Position numbers and translations under genes: made by a program
From: Bicyclus anynana
Taxonomy: Eukaryota; Arthropoda; Insecta; Lepidoptera; Nymphalidae
NCBI RefSeq assembly: GCF_947172395.1
Contig: NC_069094.1
Location: 11,894,292-11,958,291, forward strand
Direction: 5' to 3'
Length of the DNA: 64,000 nt
Part shown: positions 1 to 10,538 of the stretch, one piece after another
How positions within the stretch are numbered: the first letter of the stretch is position 1
Layout: each line of letters starts with the position of its first letter
Notes under the pieces: model-generated
Databases searched by the model: none
Told to the model about the DNA's origin: nothing
What the model saw: the letters and a program-made list of their open reading frames with translations, nothing else

Positions 1-150
1 TAATCTTTATAGATTAGAATATACTTTATTTCTTGTAAAAAAAGTTGGCAACTCAAAAGCGAGGGAGGGAGGGGAATCTTTTTTCGAGTGTGCAGCCGGT
101 TCCATCGAATTTTATGACGTTGTCATGTCAAAAAGAAAAATAAAACTTAA
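1..150. repeat. Dispersed repeat, copy 1 (cut by window edge)
   Basis: The first 150 bases match, in opposite orientation, the stretch 8765-8945. Shared blocks include AGTTGGCAAC, a run of GAGGGA and TCGAGTGTGC. The class is not known to me; no coding content is visible. Confidence 0.6.
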
Positions 151-1292
151 ATTAGAAAATAAAAAGCGATTTTTGTGTTTCAAATATTTTCTTATTATAC
201 TTAATGAAAAATCTTCAGAATAGTTTATCCGATCGATACTGTAAAAATCTAACTTTTTTTTTAATTGGTATAAATCGGCTTATCCAGTTAAAAACTACGA
301 GCATCATGCCACACACAGATACATATAGACACACTGATACATACAAATAGGTATATAGACAAACAGATACTCCCGGTAAACTTGTAACACTTTGGCCGCG
401 TTTGGCAGCTAGGTTCATGATTCATTCAGTTCACCGGATGATTGGGTCTGAAAAAATAATCAGTTACAAAAATCGACTGTTTCGTGGGCTATGTCCTGAG
501 ACAATAAGTATTTTTTTTACATTATATAGGCGATTGGCTGCAATCATGCCTGCCAGTAAGCGATGAGCAGTCTATGGTGGAACGCGCTTGCATAGATGCC
601 TATTCACTCTTAACTTGAATATACCCATGTTGGTGGAGGTAGGGAAAACACCATAAATAAAACACGTTAATAATTTTTGATTAATTTTAACTATAAATGA
701 TGATTTTAAACATAAATAAGATAAACGTTATAACTATTTATTTTGTGTGTGTATTTTCCAATTTAGGTATACATCACTACATTAATCTTTATTCTTCTAT
801 TTTACAAAAAAATAACCATCATTTTTATTTTTAACACTAAATAATTTATTAACTATGTTGTTACAACGTTACACTCTAAAAACTTTTTTGCACTATTTTG
901 AATAAATAATGGGATAAAATATAGCCTACTAATCCTATGATATTGTAGATTTGTACATTGTTGAAGATGTACGTTGGAAAGGTTTTTAAAATCTGTCTAG
1001 AACTTTTTTAGTTAACTCGTAAATAATACCATATTTTTCTGATTCATGAGCAAATGTGGTTAGCATGTAACCACGGACAGTCTAATACACGTTACACAGT
1101 ACTCGCTACAAAACCGTCGGGCAATTGGTTTTGCAAAATTAATCAGTGCAGTGTTACTGCTGTTACAGGGTTGTCTATTTTATATTTTCTGTTATTAATA
1201 AAAATATATTGATATTTTTGCTTAAGTAACGTTTGGTCATACCTTCCGATGGTTGAAGTGCCTGAAAATCGTTTAAATTCACTTATAGAGTT
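151..1292. other. AT-rich non-coding DNA
   Basis: No gene seen. About 300-370 holds loose short repeats around ACACA and GATAC. A fragment of another dispersed repeat lies at 540-650 (GGAACGCGCTTGC, then GATGCCTATTCACTCTT), related to 20041-20221 and 24437-24560. The only open frame (215-418, minus) is low complexity and unconvincing. Confidence 0.5.
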
Positions 1293-1563
1293 CCGCGATA
1301 AAGTGTATACCCGAAAGGGGGTGAAACTGGGCCGTTAGTTATCGATAAAAAAAGAAAAAGAATATTTCAGTCATTATGCCAAATAAGTGGCATAATATTT
1401 GTTTCTATTTTAAAGTAATACTATGGAGTAAATCGTAATTTTTATACCTATAGGTTACGTAACATAAAAAAACAATCTTAAAAAAAAATGAATATATTTT
1501 TTTTTGTCGATAATAATTAACGGTACATTTTCACCCCTTTTCGGGGATGCACTTTATCACGGG
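1293..1563. mobile_element. Palindromic MITE
   Basis: The left arm begins CCGCGATAAAGTG and carries ACCCGAAAGGGGGTGAAA; the right arm is its imperfect reverse complement, ending CACTTTATCACGGG. Arms are about 60 bp. A second small palindrome (TTATGCCA / TGGCATAA) sits near the centre at about 1374-1396. There is no coding capacity. A target duplication could not be fixed. Superfamily unknown. Confidence 0.65.
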
Positions 1564-2404
1564 ATACACTGTTTATTCATTTATAAATTTCAGGGATTTT
1601 TTACTGACAAAGATGCTTTGATTAAATTTTATTGATTTTCATCTCGACATAAGTAGTAGAATTAAGAAACATATGGTTGAATATTGTGAAAAATTATGAT
1701 TTTAAACATTGCAAGTTAAATAAATAAAAGCTTTTAAAAAAGAGTTCAGTTCAGCAGTTGCTGAGTTTCTTTCTGCTTTTTCTCAGCACCTGACTTCCAA
1801 AAAGATGGTAGTGGTGGTATCTAATTAAACTTGATGTATCAAAACTGATTATCTTGTAATAAAGAATTTGGATTTTGAATTAGAATAGGTACAAGTTTCA
1901 TAAAGAGAAATAAGTATGTTATTTATACAATAAGATAACATAATTGGCCACATCGTTTTGTCAATGCAATATCCAAAAAGTACCAGGTACCCAGATGATA
2001 CGAACTTACTGCGAAGTGTTAGTCCTGACTCGTACCCAGGACTTTGAGATCTAAAGCCACATAAGATGACACTGGATCAACAAGGCGGTATTATTTTAGT
2101 TACATGTCAAATAGAAGAAATAACAGAATAACGTTATAAATGAATACATATTTTACACATAAATGAATATAACACACCGATTTCCCATTAGCACAGCCAT
2201 GGCTTAGATCCCGTAGCTCGCAAATTTACAGCAGGGAATTAGTAGCGCAAATAGATCGCAGCTAAGCCGCAGATTTGGATAATAGTTACTTCGTATAAAG
2301 CGTTGCTAATAACAATTACAGTTGCTTCCAAGCCTTAATTGCCTGTCATATGGGTACACTATTATAGTAAAGTACGTATTTGGTACAGTAACGTTATAAT
2401 TAAC
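1564..2404. other. AT-rich non-coding DNA
   Basis: No gene, RNA or recognisable repeat seen; sequence is simple and AT-rich. Confidence 0.4.
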
Positions 2405-2578
2405 AAGCCTTAATAGCTCACTGGTAAGAGCGGTTGGACTCATCACCGAGGGGTGGTGGTTCGATCCCCGCCCAGTTGGTCTATTGTCGTACCCACTCCT
2501 AGCACAGTCTTTCCCGACTAGTCGGAGGGGAATGGGAATATTGGTCATATTATAAAAAAATATGGCAAATATTCTTTT
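2405..2578 (+). mobile_element. tRNA-derived SINE (family D)
   Basis: A tRNA-like head is followed by an unrelated body. The A box is seen in TAGCTCACTGGTAAGAGC and the B box in GGTTCGATCCCC, about 35 bases apart as in tRNAs. The body, with CACTCCTAGCACAGTC, ends in an A/T-rich tail. This is the only clear copy in the window. The reverse-strand open frame across it is an artefact. Confidence 0.7.
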
Positions 2579-2719
2579 TAAGAAAAAGAAAACAAAAAAA
2601 ATACCTTGTGTTTTAATTTATATTACGATGAATACAATAAGGAAATTAAGCTAACTCAACCTAATTGTAATAACTACAATTCATGCCCACGTGGAATGGT
2701 GGCAAAAATACTGGCTGCA

Positions 2720-2763
2720 TAGGGAAGCCTTAAAACCACCTGGGTGGTTTTAAGGCTTCCCTA
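2720..2763. repeat. Perfect hairpin, 21-bp arms, 2-base loop
   Basis: AGGGAAGCCTTAAAACCACC at 2721-2740 is followed after TG by its exact reverse complement at 2743-2762; one flanking base pair extends it. Function unknown. It could be a miniature foldback element. Confidence 0.9.
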
Positions 2764-3767
2764 CACTGTTTTTTCACGAGAGTAATTGAAATAATTGATG
2801 TAAATACTTAATAATTACTCATCTTCGCAGACTTCGTATTAAAGAACATAAGATTATAAACGTTCCTTATAATAATCCATTCAGATTGGACATTACTAGG
2901 AATCTGCTAGGCTTAAATTATGACTGAAACAGGATATTTCAACAAGCATTCACCAAGCATAACCATTCACATAAAAAATTGTCATAAATTTTTTTCAATA
3001 TTTATTTGCCTCTCCCAAAAAAGGTGTGAGGCATACATCAAAAGTGGCCTATTTAAATAAGCTTTTAGTACATATAAATACCTACATACATATAAATCAA
3101 TTATTATAGACCTTATTTTCAGTAGGATATCTTGCGTCATTTGCAATATCTTGCGTCTTATTTCAAGGAGGAATATTAAGACAACACAGTGCTAGATATA
3201 TTTGACTCAATCAGTAGATTAAATAAAATATGGGAGCCCTTATTTAATTCCAAACCTTTTCCTTTTCAATAACAAAGAAAAGGTATTATCTAAAATTCGC
3301 CGTAAAACAAGTGAAGTTACAAAGGTAGCCGTAACACCGGGCGCTATCGGACGAGATCGGCAGATCCGAATTACGGATGCATGAGCTGCTCTTAGTTTCC
3401 GGAGAACGGAGTACGGAGTTACGGACCGTGTTGAAAGAGCTGTCGATAAAATCCAATAAAGAACATCACTTGATCGACAATAAGAGAGAACGGAACTATC
3501 TCGCAGGTAATGAATGTCAGTTATGTCCGTAACTTGTAACAGTATTAAATTTTCCGCACTTTGAAGTGAAAATTGAGGAAATTATTTTAAAATTGCGATG
3601 AGGCGATGGATGTTTTTAAATAATATCAATAATGAAAAAGTATAGAAAAGCATTAAGGCCATACTTAAGTATTTATGCTTGCCTCATCCGAGAAATTTGA
3701 TATCGACGCAGTTGGAAAAATTCTAGAGCGTAATAGTTAAAGTCCACAATAATAGCATCAAATATTT
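2764..3767. other. Non-coding DNA
   Basis: No gene seen. Around 3330-3440 the composition becomes richer in GC and CpG (GGGCGCTATCGGACGAGATC), but no open frame or splice pattern supports an exon. Confidence 0.4.
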
Positions 3768-3975
3768 ATGTCCCTATCTCACGCCTATCCTACCCCTACC
3801 CTACCACTTCCCTATCCTACCTGTACCTCTACCCTACCACTAACCTACCTCTACCCCTACCCTACCACTACCCTACCTCTACCCCTACCCTACCACTACC
3901 CTAAACCCGGCCCTAAACTTACTCTACCCCTACACTACCCCTACGCTTCCCTACCCGTACCCTACCCTACCCTGT
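3768..3975. repeat. Irregular CCCTA/CTACCC array
   Basis: About 200 bases of imperfect CCTACCC/CCTACCA units. The + frame across it (3768-3977) is a simple-repeat artefact of Pro, Leu, Tyr and Thr. The flank after it (AAATCGGTCCAG near 4008) matches what follows such arrays in Helitron-like elements at 12.9, 18.7 and 46.7 kb, so it is probably the core of a truncated element on the minus strand. Confidence 0.75.
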
Positions 3976-4054
3976 AACTTTTCTATCTTACTCCTACTCT
4001 TAGCAAAATCGGTCCAGTCCTTCGAGAGTGGTGGTATTACCAAGAGAAATAGAG

Positions 4055-4258
4055 ACTTCTATGCTAATAATATAAAGAGGTAAAGTTCGTGTGGTTGTAA
4101 GAGGTAATCTCTGGATCTACTGGACCGATTTGGAAAATTGTTTTACCAATAGAAAGCTACGTTATTTGCGAGTGTCATAGGCTATGTTTGATCCACATAT
4201 TCACACGGGAACGGGAACTACGTAAATGAAAGCGCCGGGCGTCATATAGCGGAATTTC
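4055..4258 (+). mobile_element. Helitron-like element, family H2, diverged copy
   Basis: Family order is visible: CTAATAATATAAAGAGG start, ATCTACTGGACCGATTTGG, then ACGGGAACGGGAAC and a 3' end like GCGCCGGGCGTCATATAG. Compare the cleaner copies at 45060 and 45408. No coding capacity. Confidence 0.65.
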
Positions 4259-4639
4259 TGCGTCTTTTAGAAATTTTGTATTATCTCCGAAACTATTTAA
4301 GTAATTAACATACTGTAAAGGGCAAATCTTATCTCCATAATATCTTTGTGATTATTAAATAATTATAATAATAAGGATTAAAGTTTAGTTGTATAAATAA
4401 TGACGTAAACTTAAGTATATAAAATTAATAATTTTTAAAACACAATAGGTACTATATCTGCTAATATATAGAAGATAGATATTTGGTGTCGCGGACTTTT
4501 TTGTAGAACTTTTAAAGATACATAAAGTCTCCATACATTAATTTTAATTTTACACAATAGTTAAGGCAGCACATGCGAATAAGTCTGTTTAAGAGGATTT
4601 TCAGTCCGACCTGTATGACAAAAACTGTGATAACTCAGC
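4259..4639. other. AT-rich non-coding DNA
   Basis: Nothing recognisable seen. Confidence 0.4.
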
Positions 4640-4795
4640 TAATATATATGATACCAAAATAATACCCAAAATACCAAAATAAGCATTCTACTGGTGAAAG
4701 AATTTTTAAAATCGGACCAGTAGTTCCGAAGATTACCCCATTTAAAAAATGTGACAAAGTTACAAACTTTACCTCTTTATAATATTAGTATAGAT
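4640..4795 (-). mobile_element. Helitron-like element, family H2, 5' part
   Basis: In reverse orientation this begins with the family start (CTATACTAATATTATAAAGAG) at about 4795, then shows ACTACTGGTCCGATTTTA. The 3' half is missing. Confidence 0.6.
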
Positions 4796-5298
4796 TAGTT
4801 GTGAAATTACTACTAATACCCTCATTTGTAATTTGTTTGTTGGTAAACAGTACTCATCAAGAAAGGCTGTAGTATAAGTACTTAGCTCATTAAGGTAAGT
4901 ACGAAACCCATTTAAACTAATAAGTATCTCAATAACACCCGATAGCCAATCGTACTCGGTAGATTCGTCGAAATCCTGCTGCGAATTTTCGTGTGAAGTC
5001 ATCCGGATACGTCGGAGCGCATATTCAAATACTTCCGACCATTTCAAACTTGGAACGCTAAAATCTAGTACATGCTAGGCTGCGAGTGGAATTAGTCTTG
5101 CGTGCCCACTCCGCTACATACAATAGAAGCCATGCGTATTCAACCGGCTGAACGTAAGCCTGTTCTTCGAATAGGTCTCTATTTTTATACCCTTTTGTAT
5201 CTACGCAGGTCTTTCTGTTGTAATACAGAGATTTGCATGAGTTCAAGGTTATCCAATTTAAGTTAATCTTTAAAACCAGCCAAGTTGATCACATCACA
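4796..5298. other. Non-coding DNA
   Basis: Two reverse-strand frames (4769-5047, 5058-5246) have mixed amino acid use but no recognisable domain, and the first starts inside a repeat. I do not call them genes. Confidence 0.4.
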
Positions 5299-5553
5299 CT
5301 TCACACTATCACACTAATATTATAAAGGCGAAGGTTTGTGTGAAAGGGTGTAAGTGTGTAAGTGTGAAAGTGTGTAAGTGTGTAAGTATGTTTGTTCCTT
5401 TTTTACGCTGCGGCTACTGAAGCGATTTTGCTAATTTGTAATGGAAATACATTTTACTCTGGGTTAACACAAACATGGCTAATTTTCATTCCGGAAAAAT
5501 CCATGGTTCCCGTGGGATTTGAAAAAACTGAATCCCACGCGGACGAAGTCCTA
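5299..5553 (+). mobile_element. Helitron-like element, family H1
   Basis: Begins near ATCACACTAATATTATAAAGGCG. It carries an internal GTGTAAGTGTGTAA tandem, then the family body (CGCTGCGGCTACTGAAGCGA, AAAAATCCATGGTTCCCG) and ends in CACGCGGACGAAGTC, just short of the usual GGGCGTCCGCTAG terminus. The + frame 5392-5634 crosses it and is not a gene. Confidence 0.7.
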
Positions 5554-5853
5554 AATAGCCTATGTGTTAATATAATCTATCTCTACTGCAAATTTCAGGG
5601 CATTCGGTTCAGTATCCGAGACGTGAAAAAGTAACAAACATTCATACCATCAAAATCATCAGGTTTTCGCAAATCACGGTAATACATAGATTTTTTGGAA
5701 TAAAAAGTAGCCTATATGTTAATACAGAGTACAATCTATTTCTATTCCAAATTTCAGCCAAATCGCTTCAGTGGAAGCGGCGTTAAAGAGTAACAAACAT
5801 CCAAACAAACATACATATACTATACAAACTTTCGCGTTTATAATATTAGTAGA
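5554..5853 (-). mobile_element. Helitron-like H1 fragments, reverse orientation
   Basis: Two partial bodies in reverse order: TAGCCTATGTGTTAAT, AAATTTCAG, GTAACAAACATTC. They end with AAACTTTCGCGTTTATAATATTAG, the family 5' end. With 5299-5553 this makes a tail-to-tail arrangement. Confidence 0.65.
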
Positions 5854-5966
5854 ATTTCACTCGGGGATAGTGTAGCTTCTCAACAGTTGAATTGTTTAAA
5901 TCGATTAAATAATTAAGAGCCTATCATCCAATGCAAACAAACAAACAATCAAATTTCGTATATATA

Positions 5967-7286
5967 GGGTAATTCCAGGATAGATGCCCCAGTGGGATAG
6001 ATGACTTGATTTTTATTTCACTATGTTAGGAGCACTGTAGGAGTTAAATTTTACTGTAAGTAACGAGTCCTCCCCCTAAAAACCTTAGTGTCGGGAGGAA
6101 TTTCGACCGGAGTGCATGCGTTTCGTCTGTGTAAGTAAAAATGTTCCGCGGGGAGACGACAAAAGGCGCCAAAATAAGATTCGTAAGTTCTTTCAACAGT
6201 GTATTTTTTCTCTCGCTTATAATTTTATTTTTTTTTCTATTTGTCTGCTTGCATTGAAGATTAGCCTATGTAAACTGATAGATTTTATAGTAATTGAAAC
6301 TCAACTTTTGTTTTTATTGATCAGGGCATCTATCCCCTACAAAAAGTATAGTTGCCCCGTTTTTTATTAGGATAGATGCCCCTAAGGGCAACTATCCCCA
6401 ACTGTTTATTATAAGTGTTGTGTTGTTGCAGAAGAGCAAAATGCCTCGTAAATATAAAAGGAAACAGGGTGTTGTCCCTAGTATTGTAACCTAGAACGAA
6501 GACAGTATGCTAGCAGCGTTTGAAAAAGGGAGAGAAAGGCGTAAATCAGATTTCTAGAATATAAGGAATACCATCTAAAATATTAAGACGAAGATTTGCC
6601 GTTAACAGCAATTCTTATTTTCAAAGTTACTGTATGTGTTGTTGTTTTAAATTTGAATTACTTTTACTTTGTATTGTATTGCATCATATCATTGTAGTTA
6701 CTGTCTGGCATAATTATTACTGAAAAAAATTATATATATCCAGCATTTATTTTTATTTGTTTTATGAAAACATGCTGTAATAACAAAAAACGACTCGTGG
6801 CTCTTACATTCAAATTAGGAGAAGCTGGATTTCCGCTGGACCGAACAGCAATACGTCAGTTAGCATACCAGTTTGCTAAAAAGCTACAGCTAAAGTATAA
6901 CTTTGACAAAGATGGCCAAGAAATGAAAATGAAAGTTATATGAAACACCATAAAGACTGATTATAATAATATAGTTGTTTGATTTCAGAACAAACCAATT
7001 ACAATGTTCAATCTAAGTCGCCAAACCCCACTAAGGGCACCTATCCTCAGAAGTTTTTTCATGATAAGTCTTCTATCTGCCACAGTAGGCGTCTATCCCA
7101 TTTTTTAGAGGTCCATAAAATTACAATTTACACAAAATCTACACAGTCTATATCAGAAAGATTCAGATAATATAGAACATTAAGAAATATATTTAATATC
7201 TCCCAAAGAACGCAATGCTCTAAGATTATAAAATTCGGAGTTATTTAGCATTTTCGAAAAGTGGGGCATCTATCCTGGACTTACCC
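5967..7286 (+). mobile_element. Non-autonomous pogo-type DNA transposon, complete ends
   Basis: A 1320-bp element. The first 25 bases (GGGTAATTCCAGGATAGATG then CCCCA) match the reverse complement of the last 25 with one mismatch, and both ends abut TA (5965-5966, 7287-7288), the target duplication of Tc1/mariner/pogo elements. The motif GGATAGATGCCCC or a variant recurs inside on both strands near 5994, 6325, 6371, 6381, 7034, 7086 and 7265. A broken pogo-like transposase fragment lies inside (6441-6943), so this is probably an internally deleted derivative needing transposase in trans. Confidence 0.85.
6441..6943 (+). pseudogene. Broken pogo-type transposase N-terminus
   Basis: Two remnants. 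From 6441 the frame reads MPRKYKRKQGVV, a basic start typical of pogo/psq-type helix-turn-helix proteins. A stop appears after about 17 codons and another after 20 more (NEDSMLAAFEKGRERR lies between). A second piece at 6779-6943 reads EAGFPLDRTAIRQLAYQFAK, then LQLKYNFDKDGQE, resembling the segment ahead of the CENP-B/Tc5 DNA-binding domain in pogo and Tigger transposases, and then stops. No DDE catalytic domain is present. It lies inside the transposon 5967-7286. Confidence 0.7.
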
Positions 7287-7315
7287 TACTCATGATTGAG
7301 TAAAAATACTATGCC

Positions 7316-7460
7316 ACCATCATCATCATCATTATTATCAGCTTATTTTATGGTCTATATATGGCCAGGCTGCCCTCCTTATAGAAAAGGGTATATGGAG
7401 CTTAGACCCACCACGCTGTTCCAATGCGAGTTGGCGGGCTTAAGGTGATAATGTTTCTTT
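7316..7460 (-). mobile_element. LINE/SINE 3' end with (ATG)n tail (family G)
   Basis: In reverse orientation it reads CGCATTGGAACAGCGTGGTG, GTCTAAGCTCC, AGGAGGGCAGCCTGGCC, CTGATAATAATG and a (ATG)n tail. Related fragments are at 10945, 16180 and 54571. No coding sequence. Confidence 0.6.
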
Positions 7461-7944
7461 ACACACAGATGTTAATGATAACATGCCACAATGCTATAGC
7501 AAAACTATGAAAAAATATATGGTACAGTACAGAAATGGATATTCTTATAAACATAACATTACTAAATGAATCATTGTAGACATTGCCTCAAAGCACTATT
7601 ATTGACTTAATTCAAAGAAAATACTTAAAAGAACAAAAAGCTCAAGATGTCCAAGAACTCCTGCCGAGATGAATATCATGGTTTAATAAAGGCAAGACAT
7701 CACTCGTTATTTGGCTTCCTCTAAAAGATTCAACTCACTTGTAGTGTTTTGAAATTGCTGAGATTTAATGCCATTTAGTCGGGAAATATTACTATTTGAG
7801 GGATGAGAATGAATGAAGATGTCTAAAAAGTATGAGGGCATGTTAAAAGCAAAACGAAAACTAATATATTATATGCATGTTTCCAATATGTAGGTATTTA
7901 AAAACATAAATTTAAAAAAAATCACAGTTATATTTATATAACTA
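7461..7944. other. AT-rich non-coding DNA
   Basis: Nothing recognisable seen. Confidence 0.4.
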
Positions 7945-8095
7945 TTAGATGCCGCGCGGTTACACCCGCGTGGTTCCCGTTCCTGTAGGAATACGGGAAT
8001 AAAATATAGCCTAAATCCTTTTACAATAAATGAGCTATCTAACACTGGAAAAATTTTTCAAATCGTACCAGTACTTCCAGATCAACGGGCTTAAT
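7945..8095 (-). mobile_element. Helitron-like element, family H2, 3' part
   Basis: In reverse orientation it reads ACTGGTACGATTTGAAAAAT, AACACTGG..., CCCGTATTCCTACAGGAACG, CACGCGGGTGTAACCGCGCG, CATCTAATAG. This is the family 3' half with a mutated CTAG end. The 5' half is absent. Confidence 0.65.
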
Positions 8096-8104
8096 TAAGG
8101 TGAT

Positions 8105-8325
8105 ATAATATAACCATCAGATTTTCACCCTACCGACAAAGACACACCGTCAAGCGATTTAGCGTTCCGGTACGATGTCGTGTAGAAACATCACATAGAT
8201 AGTGTCGGAAAGAGGTGCGGATTTTCATCCTCCCCCAACAAAATAGCCCGCTTCCATCTTAGATTGCATCATCACTTACCATCAGGTGAGATTGTAGTCA
8301 AGGGCTAACTTGTAAAGAATAATAA
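8105..8325 (+). mobile_element. SINE family B, 3' portion
   Basis: Matches the body of the full copy at 30948-31273: CACCCTACCGACAAAGACAC, CAAGCGATTTAGCGTTCCGG, TTAGCCCGCTTCCATCTTAG (here AATAGCCCGC), ATCATCACTTACCATCAGGT, and AAAGAATAATAAAAAA at the end. The tRNA-like head is missing (5' truncation). Confidence 0.75.
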
Positions 8326-8636
8326 AAAATATTTGGACATAATATACAGACGAATTTTTCATTTAAATGTTTAGTACAAAAAATCATTAATTATTTATTT
8401 AGTATACAGATAAAATGCTACATGAAAGTATGCTATACATTCATCACGTGTACAAGGTAAAGTCAGCTTTTCTCGGAGTTTTCCCGCAGTGACGATGCGT
8501 ATACTTAATTGAATTCGCCCATGTGTGAACCTGTGTAAATTGTCATGATAAATTACTTCTACCAACATTGCTATGTTTATGTACTGTCTGATAGCTCCTG
8601 TTAAATATCCAACATACTGTGAAATAATTGTTTAAT
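8326..8636. other. AT-rich non-coding DNA
   Basis: Nothing recognisable seen. Confidence 0.4.
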
Positions 8637-8758
8637 GATATTTATTACATAGGCCTCTTGCATGGACCTCCAAGCACAAGCCATGGTCCACGCAAGAGGC
8701 CTATGTCCAGCAGTGGACGTCTATCGGCTGATAAGGTAAGGTAAGGATATTTATTACA
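8637..8758 (+). mobile_element. Short RTE 3'-end insertion, 13-bp target duplication, inverted 5' piece
   Basis: GATATTTATTACA occurs at 8637-8649 and 8746-8758 and brackets a 96-bp insert. The insert ends like other RTE copies (CCTATGTCCAGCAGTGGACG, ATCGGCTGATAA) but with a GGTAA repeat as tail. Its first part (TAGGCCTCTTGCATGGACC) is an inverted copy of its own middle (GGTCCACGCAAGAGGCCTA), the pattern left by 5' inversion during target-primed reverse transcription. Confidence 0.8.
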
Positions 8759-8764
8759 GAAGAT

Positions 8765-8945
8765 TTTGACGTAACAACATCTTATAATTCGATATAGCCA
8801 GCACACTCGAGAAAAGATGACGTCATGCGTCGTTCCCTCGCTCTAGGGTTGCCAACTTTTTTTAAAAGAAATATTTAAAAGAAATAAAGTATATCTCGTC
8901 TAGGGCTGCCAACGTTTTTTACAAGAAATAAAATATATTCTGGTC
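8765..8945. repeat. Dispersed repeat, copy 2 (inverse of 1-150)
   Basis: Reverse complement similarity to 1-150: CTCGAGAAAAGATGACGTCA, CCTCGCTCTAGGGTTGCCAA, then TTTTACAAGAAATAAA. The GGGYTGCCAAC...AAGAAATA block occurs twice in tandem (about 8848 and 8900). Class unknown. Confidence 0.6.
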
Positions 8946-9104
8946 TATGAAACAGTATTTTATGAAAATGAATAGTATTTTGTTTATTTATTATTTCAAA
9001 TACGTTAATTGAAATTTTCTTTTGAAAAACAACCATTCCATTAGTATCAAAATCAAAATCAAAATTCTTACGTTGTCACTTTCAACTATCGTCAGTAAGC
9101 CGTC

Positions 9105-9270
9105 TTTACAGACAACCGATTTTTTATTAACACCTATTCGTTGTTTTGGTCTTCATAAACAACCTATTAAAATAAACATCAAAACAACTAACAAAATGTC
9201 ATTCACCTACTGGGTGATATCCACCAGTAAGCACCGGATGACATTTTTACTTAGAATTTCAATTTCGTTA
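9105..9270 (+). repeat. MITE family K, diverged copy
   Basis: Contains AACCTATTAAAATAAACATC and GTAAGCACCGGATGACATTT, the left and right blocks of the family seen at 16263, 32398 and 35906. The + frame 9022-9417 runs through this low-complexity Lys/Ile-rich sequence and is unlikely to be a gene. Confidence 0.55.
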
Positions 9271-9805
9271 ATATCAATTAGCATACATCAAAGTTCTGAT
9301 TTTGTATTCCATGGTATCTTTATTAATAAAAAAAAAACAAGTAATCAAATAATATCTTCGCTGTTCAAGCGTACTTTGAAATTGCGAAAAAGAAAAAAAT
9401 ACATAAAAAATTCGTAACTGAATTTATATAATTTTATTTATCAATAAAAAAGATAAAAAGAGGCTTGTTATATATACACAATTATTTATTATTAGAGTCG
9501 TTCGGCCTGAAAAGATTTGAAGAGACAGCAATTAGGGCTGCTGAAAATATGAAAATAACGACATGCTTTCTTTTCATCTCGCCCGCTGTCAGACGGTGAT
9601 GCTATCTTGTGAAAAGAACTCTTTTTTGTTTTCCGAACGAAATGGCTTTCCGAAAAAAGCTGCTTCAGTTTAGTTTAGGGATTTATTTGTGTTAACTTTT
9701 TTTTTATTGGATGGATTTTTCCACAGACTAACTATTGTACCGTCACTAGGTTGTGCTTTTTAAGCTAGTTAAGTTGACTTATCTGTCGTTCATCATCTTC
9801 TATTA
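9271..9805. other. Non-coding DNA
   Basis: No repeat or gene recognised; moderately mixed composition around 9500-9670. Confidence 0.4.
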
Positions 9806-10480
9806 GTTCGCGTGGAAGTCACTTTTCACAAATCCCGCGGGAACCGTGTTTTTTTCAGGATGAGTGCCTAGTGTAGAGTAGCTTATGTGTTAATGCAGGG
9901 TATTATCTTCGTTTTAAATTTCAGCTAAATCGGTTAAGTAGTAGCGGCTTTGAAGAGTAACAAACATTCAAACAAACATCCACATAAACTTTCGCGCTTA
10001 TAATACTAGCGGACTGCGACTGCATCCGCGTGGTATTAATTTTTTCGTAGATCTCCCAAAAACCATGGATTTTTTCGGGATAAAAGGTAGCTTATGTGTT
10101 AATCTATCTCCGTTTTAAATTTCAGCCAAATCTGTTACGCGATATACTATTGAAGAATAATTTGACCATACCAATAATAAATAATCTTTCTAATGGAATA
10201 AACGCGAAAGTTTGTATGGATGTCTGTTTGGATGTCTCTTTCACGCCGCGATTATTGAACCGAATTAGCTGAAATTTTGAATGGAGATAGCTTATCACCT
10301 AGGTCACCACAAAGGCTACATTTTATCCTGGAAAAAGTACGTACTTTGACAAGGAAAAACTGATGGTTTTGATAGTATGAATGTTTGTTACTCTTTCACT
10401 CCGCAACTACTGAACCAAATTAGCTGAAATTTTGAATAGAGATAGCTTATAACTTAGATTACCACATAGGCTACCTGGAA
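9806..10480. mobile_element. Cluster of four Helitron-like H1 fragments
   Basis: Two fragments are reversed (about 9806-10000 and 10005-10165; the second starts CTAGCGGACTGCGACTGCAT) and two are forward (about 10195-10380 and 10370-10480; AACGCGAAAGTTTGTATGGA, CTGAACCAAATTAGCTGAAA). Ends are damaged. This is an old insertion hot spot. Confidence 0.65.
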
Positions 10481-10538
10481 AAGTACATACTTAGTTTTTG
10501 CTAGTAACACGCAGCTATTATTAAAAATACACATTAGT

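Noticed and set aside
3768..3975. Telomere or interstitial telomere array
   Set aside because: The unit is CCCTA/CTACCC, not the TTAGG repeat of insects, and similar arrays sit within Helitron-like elements.
3768..3977. 69-codon Pro/Leu/Tyr-rich frame
   Set aside because: Translation of a CCCTA-type array; simple repeat, no gene evidence.
9022..9417. 131-codon + frame
   Set aside because: Lys/Ile/Ser-rich translation through low-complexity sequence and a MITE K copy; no domain.
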